Assembly: GCA_963820495.1 (NCBI GenBank)
Contig: CAWGAF010000001.1
Span: 682,001-746,000, forward strand
DNA: 64,000 nt
Direction: 5' to 3'
Origin: JBBIPA01 sp963820495
GTDB lineage: Bacteria > Chloroflexota > Dehalococcoidia > GIF9 > UBA5629
Shown here: positions 24,370 to 31,812 of the stretch, piece by piece
Layout: each line of letters begins with the position of its first letter
Position numbering within the stretch: position 1 is the first letter of the stretch
Made by a program: the position numbers and the translations under genes
Notes under the pieces: generated by a model
The model's input: only the letters and a program-made list of their open reading frames with translations
Told to the model about the DNA's origin: nothing
The model's database searches: none

Positions 24370-25182
24370 TTATAGACAGACGATATCCTTCTCTATCAGT
24401 TTATCAATGAGTAAACTGGCGGCTCCCTCGGGATCCTTGACACCATCGCCTATTATCTCGCCCTTGGCTCTTTCCGGAGAAAAAATTTTGCGTACCTGTG
24501 TCGCCGACCCTTTGAGACCTATGGTATTTTCGTCCAGTATCATAACCTTATTGTTCCATAGTTCTACTGTAGTATCTTCAGCCATTAGCCGCATGGGCAC
24601 AGTGGGGTAACGTGGATGGTTTATCTCTCGCACCACTGTAAGCACTGCCGGAAAGGACGACTCCACTATTTCATGCCTACCTTCCAGTTTACGTCTTACT
24701 CTAATTTTCTTAGCATTTGGGTCTATATTTTCAATATTGTCTACCAGGGTCAGTTGCTGGTAGTCCAGGCGGGTAGCAATACCCGGCCCTACCTGAGCCG
24801 TATCTCCATCGATAGTCTGTTTACCACAGATCACCAGAGCCACCTCTTCCTTCTGGGCCAACCTTTTTATAGCTTCAGCCAATACCATGCTGGTAGCCAG
24901 AGTATCAGCTCCACCAAAAACCCGGTCACTCAGAAGTATCGCCTCATCCACCCCCACCGCCAGAGCCTTCCTCAAGGTGACCTCGGTATTAGGGGGCCCC
25001 ATAGAAATGACTGCTACGCGAAACCCGTACTTATCCTTGAGCCTGAGGCTCTCTTCCAAAGCATGCGTATCGAAGGGGTTCATAATGAATGGTACCCCTT
25101 CTCTGATCAAGGTACCAGTAACCGGGTCAACCTTTACCTGGGTAGTGTCCGGCACTTGTTTGACACATGCGACTACCAACAT
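24370..25182 (-). CDS. etfB: Electron transfer flavoprotein beta subunit
   Basis: The 270-residue EtfB starts MLVVACVKQVPDTTQVKVDP and has the AMP-binding GKQTIDGDTAQVGP stretch (near residue 120) and the ETF beta signature VRRKLEGRHEIVESSFPAVL (near 160). It forms the heterodimer with EtfA. It heads the etfB-etfA-Fe-S oxidoreductase operon. Insertion sequence copy 2 ends its upstream region 183 bp from the start codon and points the other way. Confidence 0.94.
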   Translation of the reverse strand: MLVVACVKQVPDTTQVKVDPVTGTLIREGVPFIMNPFDTHALEESLRLKDKYGFRVAVISMGPPNTEVTLRKALAVGVDEAILLSDRVFGGADTLATSMVLAEAIKRLAQKEEVALVICGKQTIDGDTAQVGPGIATRLDYQQLTLVDNIENIDPNAKKIRVRRKLEGRHEIVESSFPAVLTVVREINHPRYPTVPMRLMAEDTTVELWNNKVMILDENTIGLKGSATQVRKIFSPERAKGEIIGDGVKDPEGAASLLIDKLIEKDIVCL

Positions 25183-25364
25183 TTCTTATTACACCTCTTG
25201 CTGTAACATGAACTTAACACTTATAATTCCGGGGCATTGCCGCCTAGCAAAAAGCTAGTCATCATCCGGCTGAGTTCTCATATATCTAATCTGTACAAGC
25301 TTGTCAAAAGGCTCAAAAACCGCCTAATAGTTTAAACCTAATAAATCCCTGTGTCAATACCCCG

Positions 25365-26305
25365 CAATGTTTCCGTAGAAATCCGACAGTCCATGTAAAA
25401 TCATGGACATGCAAAACAGGACATTAATAACACTTTGCTGGGAGTTATATGAACAAGGAATTCCTAAGGTACACATTGCTAAAAGGCTGGATAAAAATCG
25501 CGAGACCATACATATCTGGATACAGAACATCAAAGAACATGGACTTCTCTCATTCCTGGATAACTACGAGCAATCCAAGAAAGGTGAGAGGAAAAGAAGG
25601 CAAGTAGACCCGCTAGTAAAGAGATTAGTCTGGGAAATCAGGGAGCGCGAATACTATTGTTGTGGTCAGAAGATTCAATATTATTTAGAGCTTGAACGTG
25701 GTATCCACCTCTCGGTTCCTAAGATATATGAGATACTAGCGGAGAAATATTTAATTCGGTCCAAATGGAAGAAAAATAAAGTGAGAGGATTGATACCAAA
25801 AGCATCAATGCCCAGAGAAGTAATTCAGATGGATACAATTGATTTCGGGGACATTTATGCATTCACTGCGATAGACATTTTTACCAGAGAGGCAGATATT
25901 CTATTAGCTCCGGAGCTCACTGCCAGGTACGGTTCCAGATTTCTAGTTAAGAGTATGAAGAGGAGATTTGGGCAGCATGTGCATCTTATTCAGACTGATG
26001 GCGGTCCAGAGTTTAAGGCAGACTTCCTCATGCATGTACATTCTTTCTGTGATCGTCACAGGGTAGCTAGGCCATATCGTAAAAATGAACAATCTTATAT
26101 TGAGAGTTTCAACAGAACGGTAAGAAAAGAGTGCCTGGGCTGGTCAAAATATCGTGCTAAACAATTGCCTGAGTGCATAGAAATGGTAGAATCTTTCCTG
26201 AAGCGCTATCATTATCATCGTCCACATATGAGCTTAGGGATGAAGCCACCATTACAAAGATTAAAGAAGGAGGTAGACTGTCGGATATTTACGGAGAATT
26301 AAGCG
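25365..26305 (+). mobile_element. Insertion sequence copy 2, 941 bp, IS481-like
   Basis: The length and sequence are the same as the copy at 19834-20774 apart from one base. Terminal inverted repeats are the same. The flanks TACCCCG (25358-25364) and TACGACG (26306-26312) match at only 5 of 7 positions, so the target duplication is either degraded or rearranged. Together with copy 1 it brackets the etf operon in direct orientation, like a composite transposon. Confidence 0.9.
25403..26302 (+). CDS. DDE transposase of insertion sequence copy 2
   Basis: This 299-residue transposase is identical to that of copy 1 except Glu at residue 96. It has an intact HTH, a complete DDE triad (IQMDTIDFG, IQTDGGPEF, QSYIESFNR) and a full-length frame. 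The start codon is held in the same GTCCATG/CATGGAC hairpin, which would limit translation from read-through transcripts. Confidence 0.93.
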   Translation: MDMQNRTLITLCWELYEQGIPKVHIAKRLDKNRETIHIWIQNIKEHGLLSFLDNYEQSKKGERKRRQVDPLVKRLVWEIREREYYCCGQKIQYYLELERGIHLSVPKIYEILAEKYLIRSKWKKNKVRGLIPKASMPREVIQMDTIDFGDIYAFTAIDIFTREADILLAPELTARYGSRFLVKSMKRRFGQHVHLIQTDGGPEFKADFLMHVHSFCDRHRVARPYRKNEQSYIESFNRTVRKECLGWSKYRAKQLPECIEMVESFLKRYHYHRPHMSLGMKPPLQRLKKEVDCRIFTEN

Positions 26306-26649
26306 TACGACGAAAGCAAGTATTTATACCTGCCATTGACTTGAATTACATTCGCTGTATTGCAACCGCACCCCATGAAATCAAGTCACAACCAAGCTAG
26401 TAACCTGGCTGTTTTGATATTCCTCAAGAGAATATGCTTACAAATTGAGGGCTAATCTTTTAATATTGATCAGATGTGTATAACTGATGTTATCAGTTGT
26501 CGAATTGCCAGCGAATGTTCCGCAGCCTAACGTGAAAGATGGAATCAAGCCATCGCCTATTCCCATATTGTTGTAATATATCTGCTCTTATGATAATATA
26601 ATTCTTTATACCTTTCGACGGATATATTGTACAATATTAAAATTATTGA
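26306..26649. other. Intergenic region upstream of the FecR gene
   Basis: This 344-bp AT-rich spacer lies between IS copy 2 and the FecR lipoprotein gene. No repeat module, RNA gene or convincing ORF is visible. A promoter for the FecR-cyclase pair presumably lies in the AT-rich last 80 bp. Confidence 0.4.
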
Positions 26650-27429
26650 GTGGAACGAAGACGGGAGGTAAATCTGATAATAAAAAATAAGCATTCCATA
26701 TTTTGGGTATTGCTCATTATAATGGTTTTTTCATTATCAACTGGTATTATTGGGTGCCAGACATCTACCACACCATTACAGCAACCGACAATCCCACCCC
26801 CTTCCACCCCCACCCCTCCTACACCAACACCTACTCCAACGCCTGCTCCCACACCATCACCTTCAGAAGAACCTCTGGCTAAAATCACTGAAATTAGCGG
26901 CGAGGTATTGGTAAAGAAGACAGACACTGATACTTGGATTAAGGCTGAAGTGAATACAAGTCTTAAACCCGGTGATTCCATTAAGACTTCTGATGAGTCC
27001 ACAGCTTCAATTCTTTTCTTTGAGGGAAGCATTATCGAATTAAACTCAAACACTGAAATCCGTATTTCTAAATTGAGTATTAATGATAAGACCAAGTCTA
27101 CAACCATTGAACTATGGCAAGAGATCGGCAAGACCAAAAGCCGGGTAGAAAAACTCGTTGACTCGGATTCGCTGTACCAAATAGACACTCCTCATACCGC
27201 TGCAGTTGTTAGAGGTAGTATAGGCGAGGTATTCGTCTTTCCCAGCGGTACGACAGTATTTAACATAGAGGGCAATTGGTTTGTTATGGTAGATGGGAAA
27301 TTAATCAGTATACCCGAAGGTTATCATCTCACTGTATTACCTGATGGGTCATACATATTCTACCAAGGGAGCATTTCCGGGGGTAGCGGTGGTGGGAGTC
27401 AAGGCGGTGGTGGGGGGCAAGGCCGGTAG
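26650..27429 (+). CDS. FecR-domain lipoprotein with Gly-rich tail
   Basis: The 259-residue frame has an N-terminal signal with lipobox TGIIGC (Cys at about residue 37), a Pro/Thr linker (about 45-75) and a FecR domain (ITEISGEVLVKK...SIKTSDESTASILFFEGSII, about 80-215). A Gly-rich tail follows. FecR proteins of this kind are exported and often pair with CHASE2 cyclases, as here. A GGGAGGT Shine-Dalgarno (26663-26669) lies inside the frame, so the true start is probably the in-frame CTG at 26674 rather than the GTG at 26650. A run of six G (27412-27417) ends the tail early. Confidence 0.83.
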   Translation: MERRREVNLIIKNKHSIFWVLLIIMVFSLSTGIIGCQTSTTPLQQPTIPPPSTPTPPTPTPTPTPAPTPSPSEEPLAKITEISGEVLVKKTDTDTWIKAEVNTSLKPGDSIKTSDESTASILFFEGSIIELNSNTEIRISKLSINDKTKSTTIELWQEIGKTKSRVEKLVDSDSLYQIDTPHTAAVVRGSIGEVFVFPSGTTVFNIEGNWFVMVDGKLISIPEGYHLTVLPDGSYIFYQGSISGGSGGGSQGGGGGQGR

Positions 27430-27519
27430 AGAAGGACAAGGCAAAGGCGGAGGTCAAGGCGGTGGCGGAGATAGATAAATAAGCCTTAATCAAACAAGCG
27501 GCATTTATACATTTGCTCC

Positions 27520-29340
27520 ATGAAACTTTTCCTAAAAAAGCTAAGTCGCCGTCAATACCACAGGCTGTTGCATACAATCATTGTGCTGGGCGTGGGATGC
27601 CTGTTTACCTTGCTTGTTCTGGTGGTCCAACCTTTTACCAGGATTAATCTTTCTCTCACTGACCAGTTATTCGCCCCAGAACCACCATCATCGAACATAG
27701 TCATAGTGGGTATTGATGACGCCACTTTGGAAACCTATGGTAAATGGTCAGAATGGCACCGCAGCCTCCATGCACAGGCAATTAATAATCTAAGCGCCGC
27801 TGGTGCTAAAGTTATCGGATTCGACGTTCTTTTTGCCGATACCTCAACCGATGACACCATCCTCTCTCAAGCAATTAAAGAAACAGGAAACGTTGTCCTG
27901 GCAGCAGTCGGTGTCGAGCCCTTGCCATCAAGCCAATCTTCCCTTACCTATGAACATTTTTTATTCCCCACGGCACTCCTTAAGCAAGCCAGTCACAGCA
28001 TAGGCCATGCCAACATAGCTCCCGATACCGATGGTGTAGTAAGGAGGCTGCCCCTAGTGATTGTAAACAGCTCTGCGCAGATTTTGCCGGCACTTTCTGT
28101 AGCCATGCTTCAGGTCATGTTTCCTGAATCAAACCCTGACCAATATCCTTTGTACAATAACAAGCTCCACTTAATTGGCCGTGATATCCCGGTTGATCAA
28201 TATAAAATGCTGCGGATAAATTATGTGACCCCTGATATAAGCTACAGCTATCTTTCTTATGTAAATGTTATCAAGGGCGATTTTGACCCATCCATAGTCA
28301 AACATAAACTCGTGATTATCGGCATGACGGCAACCGGGGAGATCGATACCTGGGCAACTCCAGTTTCAGCAGAGAAACAACCAGGCGTATGGATTCATGC
28401 CAATGTCATGGACAATATTCTAAGACAAAGATTTGTAGTAGACACTGACTGGCATATTACATTGATGCTCATGCTATTGTTTGTAGTGATTACGGGATTT
28501 GCCTTACCCCGTTTGAAATTGAAGTGGGGAGCGGTACTGGTGGTTGCCTTGATTATAGGCTACATGATAAGCGTTTTTATTACATTTGATAGAGGTTATA
28601 TCTTAAACCTCTTATACCCGTCGATGCTGATGCCTGTAGCCTACATTGCCATCGTTCTTTGTGTCGTCGTCTCGGAACAGTCACATAAACAACTTATCAA
28701 AGACCTTTTTGGCAGGTACGTTTCACCCCAGGTAGCAACGAAAATCCTGGAACTTGATGACATCGGAAAGCTTGAGCTTGGCGGTGAACTCAGGACTGTG
28801 TCGATACTCTTTGCCGATATTAGAGGCTTCACCAGAATGAGCGAACAGATGTCCCCAGAAGAAGTCGTCAATATGCTCAATATCTATCTGTCAATTTTAA
28901 TAGAACGCGTTATAGAAAACGATGGTATAGTTAATAAATTCGCTGGCGATAATATAATGGGGGTGTGGAATGCCCCACAAGCTCAACAAAAGCATGCCCT
29001 GTTAGCAGTGAAGTCCGCATGGGAATCACAACAAGCAATTATAAAAAGGCAACAAGAAGATACCTCACTGCCTAAAGTTCAATTTGGCATCGGCATTAAC
29101 ACTGGTAATGCGATCGCTGGCAATATGGGGTCATCTGGGCGATGCGAATACACTGTTATTGGCGATTCGGTCAACCTGGCTTCTAGGATTTGCAGCGCTA
29201 CAACAGGCGGTGAAGTCTGGATTGGGCCTGAGACATATCAACAGGTCAAGGGCTATGTGGAGGTTGAGGAGTTGGGCCCGAAATCATTCAAAGGCAAAGA
29301 GGAATCAGTTACTGTTTACAAAGTAATAGGCGTAAGCTAA
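27520..29340 (+). CDS. CHASE2-domain class III adenylate/guanylate cyclase
   Basis: The 606-residue protein has an N-terminal TM (about residues 18-38), an extracellular CHASE2 domain (about 45-305, with IVIVGIDDATLE and VIGFDVLFAD), three membrane segments (about 310-390) and a C-terminal class III cyclase. The catalytic domain has the first metal site ILFADIRGFTRMSEQ, the second site FAGDNIMGVWN and TVIGDSVNLASRI with the transition-state residues. It would sense a periplasmic or external signal and make cAMP or cGMP. The purine selectivity is not determined. It follows the FecR lipoprotein, its usual partner. Confidence 0.92.
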   Translation: MKLFLKKLSRRQYHRLLHTIIVLGVGCLFTLLVLVVQPFTRINLSLTDQLFAPEPPSSNIVIVGIDDATLETYGKWSEWHRSLHAQAINNLSAAGAKVIGFDVLFADTSTDDTILSQAIKETGNVVLAAVGVEPLPSSQSSLTYEHFLFPTALLKQASHSIGHANIAPDTDGVVRRLPLVIVNSSAQILPALSVAMLQVMFPESNPDQYPLYNNKLHLIGRDIPVDQYKMLRINYVTPDISYSYLSYVNVIKGDFDPSIVKHKLVIIGMTATGEIDTWATPVSAEKQPGVWIHANVMDNILRQRFVVDTDWHITLMLMLLFVVITGFALPRLKLKWGAVLVVALIIGYMISVFITFDRGYILNLLYPSMLMPVAYIAIVLCVVVSEQSHKQLIKDLFGRYVSPQVATKILELDDIGKLELGGELRTVSILFADIRGFTRMSEQMSPEEVVNMLNIYLSILIERVIENDGIVNKFAGDNIMGVWNAPQAQQKHALLAVKSAWESQQAIIKRQQEDTSLPKVQFGIGINTGNAIAGNMGSSGRCEYTVIGDSVNLASRICSATTGGEVWIGPETYQQVKGYVEVEELGPKSFKGKEESVTVYKVIGVS

Positions 29341-29367
29341 GCCTTTTCAACGATAGAATGGTTCAGT

Positions 29368-30360
29368 TTAAGGTTTTGTACCAGATGTTGATTTGCCTTC
29401 TGTGATTTGCATGTCTTGCTTTTGCTCTGAGGCCTTGATTCCCAGTTCTGCGACCTGTCTCAGTCCCGGGTCATTAGTCAATTCCAGTGTCTTTTTGAAG
29501 TCAGCCAGAGCGAGATCATATTTCTGCTTATGGTTGTAGACTAAACCTCGATTACAATAAGCTAAAGCCAGATTAGGGTCAACTTTAATAGCCGCATTTA
29601 AATCAACCAATGCTGATTCCCAATATTCAGTTCTAAAGTATGCATAACCACGGTTGCAATAGGCTTTAGCTAGTTCAGGGCCAATGATTGCCAGATCATA
29701 CTTATCCATTAAGAGAATAGCTGAGGTCAGGTCGGAGATAGCCTGATCATACTGACGCGTGTTGACATTGATGGTGCCACGATCCAAATAGGCAGTATAC
29801 AGCTTGGGATTGAGTGTGATGGCAGTATCCAGGTCAAACATAGCCTCCTTCAATCGCCCGGATTTGCCATAGGCTTTGCCGCGGCTATCGTAAGCTTCAG
29901 CCATAGTCGGATTCAGCTCAATTGCCTGAGTGAAATCAGCGATAGCCAGGTCGTACTGTCCCTTGACATCATAAGTAATACCCCTATTATAGTAGAGCAT
30001 AGCTTCATTAGGCTGAAGCTTCATCGCTTCAGTAAAATCAGCTATCGCCAGGTCATACTGTCCATTGCCATTATAAGCAATGCCCCTCTTGTAATATGCC
30101 TCAGCCAGCATGGGCTCGAGTTCTATAGCTTGAGTATATTCGGCGATGGCATTATCCCATTGCCCCTGATTGAAGTAGGCATCGCCCTGGTTGAGATGTT
30201 GTGACGCACTTGGGGGGGTAGGTACAGGCTGATTGCTCGGTGCAGTCCCATTGTTTGATGCAGGTTCAGGGCTTGGTGTAGGCTCAGTGCACGCTGGTAT
30301 CAACAATATGGCCAACATTATGACGACTATGAACACTATGAACCGTACTCTGTTTTTCAT
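29368..30360 (-). CDS. TPR-repeat lipoprotein
   Basis: The 330-residue protein has a lipoprotein signal with lipobox IPAC (Cys at residue 24), a Pro/Ser/Thr-rich linker (25-52) and about seven tetratricopeptide repeats in series (AEAYYKRGIAYNGNGQYDLA, then similar units). TPR scaffolds bind partner proteins. Here the protein would sit on the outer face of the membrane, near the FecR-cyclase pair encoded convergently. The partner is unknown. Confidence 0.88.
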   Translation of the reverse strand: MKNRVRFIVFIVVIMLAILLIPACTEPTPSPEPASNNGTAPSNQPVPTPPSASQHLNQGDAYFNQGQWDNAIAEYTQAIELEPMLAEAYYKRGIAYNGNGQYDLAIADFTEAMKLQPNEAMLYYNRGITYDVKGQYDLAIADFTQAIELNPTMAEAYDSRGKAYGKSGRLKEAMFDLDTAITLNPKLYTAYLDRGTINVNTRQYDQAISDLTSAILLMDKYDLAIIGPELAKAYCNRGYAYFRTEYWESALVDLNAAIKVDPNLALAYCNRGLVYNHKQKYDLALADFKKTLELTNDPGLRQVAELGIKASEQKQDMQITEGKSTSGTKP

Positions 30361-30441
30361 ATAGCTCCTTTAATAGAATCCAACCGAGTCATCCTCTCAC
30401 CTCTAATCCTATCTCTCATTTTGCCTGATAGTTCATGCTTT

Positions 30442-30891
30442 TTACGTCCACCATAATGCCAGCAGTATCCCCAGTATTGCACCGGCCGCAATTTCGAGAC
30501 GATTATGTCCTATAATCTCTCGAAAACGCAGTTCGAATTCCGGATTCCCTCTGAAAAGCTCATCTAACATACGGTTTATCATGCCAGAATGGCTGCTTAC
30601 CGTCCGACGCACGCCACCAGCATCGTACATCACCATCAGGGCAAAAAAGGCAGCAATAGCAAAAACAGCTGAGGTGAACCCATTAGAGATACCTATAGTT
30701 ATTGCCAGGGAGCAAACTGTAGCACTATGGGCGCTGGGCATGCCGCCCATAGTGGTCATGTAGGAAAACCTGGGACGCCTGTCTTGTACCGAGGCAATGA
30801 TAACTTTAATAAACTGAGCTACAAGCCAGGCGCCAGAGGGAACTATTAAAGCCTTATAGTCTAATAAGACATAGGTCAAAGCAGTATTCAA
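30442..30891 (-). CDS. Divergent PAP2 family protein (DUF212)
   Basis: The 149-residue membrane protein has the DUF212 block GGMPSAHSATVCSLAITIG (residues 48-66) and RRTVSSHSG (94-102). These contain the conserved Ser-His and Arg residues of the acid phosphatase/vanadium-peroxidase fold. Four hydrophobic segments are visible. It is expected to act on a lipid phosphate in the membrane. Substrate is unknown. It is alone, with 81 bp to the TPR gene downstream. Confidence 0.87.
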   Translation of the reverse strand: MNTALTYVLLDYKALIVPSGAWLVAQFIKVIIASVQDRRPRFSYMTTMGGMPSAHSATVCSLAITIGISNGFTSAVFAIAAFFALMVMYDAGGVRRTVSSHSGMINRMLDELFRGNPEFELRFREIIGHNRLEIAAGAILGILLALWWT

Positions 30892-31000
30892 TTTGCCATA
30901 ATTATATACTACTTTTGGCTTTTGCAGGAAATTAAGATTTTTATTTCCAACATCTCACCACTGCTCCTCCCTCCTTCTCCAGCAGATAATGGGTTGCTGC

Positions 31001-31048
31001 TTCTTAAGAGGGCATGCGTACCTCTTAAACACACTCGGGCGACGAGTC
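31001..31048. repeat. Module A plus GTCGC-type module C
   Basis: TTCTTAAGAGGGCATGCGTA then CCTCTTAAAC (31001-31030) is a degenerate module A. It is followed by GGGCGACGAGTCACTAGCGA, a module C block that supplies the last codons of the next gene. Confidence 0.55.
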
Positions 31049-31049
31049 A

Positions 31050-31475
31050 CTAGCGACGAGCGACATTAGCCTTCGGCGTCTTGAGTTTGAAAAGAGCTTC
31101 TTTCGCAGGCTTTTTCTTGACAACGGCTTTCTTTTGTCGCCTCTTTTTGGAGGCTAAAGCCCGCTTTTCGGCTCGTTCCTTGAGCCATTTTAATTCGGCA
31201 TTAGGGTCGTCAGGGTCGGCGCCTTTAAGGTTTTTGGTAACCACATGTATGGCATCAAGCATTCTGACAGTAAAGAAGCCAGTGTCAGCTTTCAGCCTCA
31301 GGGCAGCTATCTGCTTCTGTTTCTTAACCCAGGGCAGGTCTTGAAATTGCTTCGACTGGCAGATTGGTTCATCTGGATACCATATGGCATGCTTCAAAGC
31401 AGTTTCCTGGATAGGACACAAAGGAGCTTCAAGAGTTTCACATACCTCGAATAAATTACATAACCTTTCGCTCAC
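31050..31475 (-). CDS. Conserved hypothetical protein with cysteine-rich N-terminus and basic tail
   Basis: The 141-residue protein is not assignable to a known family. Its first half has cysteines at CNLFEVC, CPIQ and CQSKQF that could bind a metal or cluster. A helix-rich middle (WVKKQKQIAALRLKA, DAIHVVTKN) and a Lys/Arg/Ala-rich tail (KRRQKKAVVKKKPAKEALF) that could bind nucleic acid follow. The last codons (NVARR) lie in a GTCGC-type repeat. It stands alone between a repeat and a 337-bp spacer. Confidence 0.6.
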   Translation of the reverse strand: MSERLCNLFEVCETLEAPLCPIQETALKHAIWYPDEPICQSKQFQDLPWVKKQKQIAALRLKADTGFFTVRMLDAIHVVTKNLKGADPDDPNAELKWLKERAEKRALASKKRRQKKAVVKKKPAKEALFKLKTPKANVARR

Positions 31476-31812
31476 CAGCTAACACCTTTCCCAAATAGCT
31501 CAGGGTTAGCCCTAGTTTATCAAAAAGACGTGGAGAATTATATAGTTTTCAACCAATCATTCCCTCCCTGCTCCTTCTCGCCTTTGAAGACACCTCTCTG
31601 CCATTGCCAGCCCTCGCTGCTGCTATCCTGCTTGATGTCTTGTTCTGGGAATAAACCACCGAGACTAAATTCTTTGGATTGGGCAGGTTTGGCAAGGTCG
31701 GTATAATATTACGGGCTTATATACTGAAGATGAGCCTCGCCTGCCCCAATAGTCCCTAGACAGCCAAAAAGACTCCCTCGCCAAGCTGGCGGGGGCATTG
31801 CGGTACGCAGCG
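31476..31812. other. Spacer between small basic protein and glycosidase
   Basis: The 337-bp region holds the terminator of the glycosidase gene (31764-31795). No promoter elements or ORFs with support are visible in the remainder. Confidence 0.4.
31764..31795 (-). terminator. Rho-independent terminator of the glycosidase gene
   Basis: On the minus strand, CCCCCGCC pairs with GGCGAGGG around a 5-nt loop (31775-31795) and is followed by GAGTCTTTTTGG. The site is about 20 bp past the glycosidase stop codon. Confidence 0.7.

Noticed and set aside
19834..26305. Functional composite transposon spanning the etf operon
   Set aside because: The outer flanks (ATGAACG and TACGACG) do not match as a target duplication, and copy 1 has its own duplication, so movement as one unit is not supported, although it stays possible.
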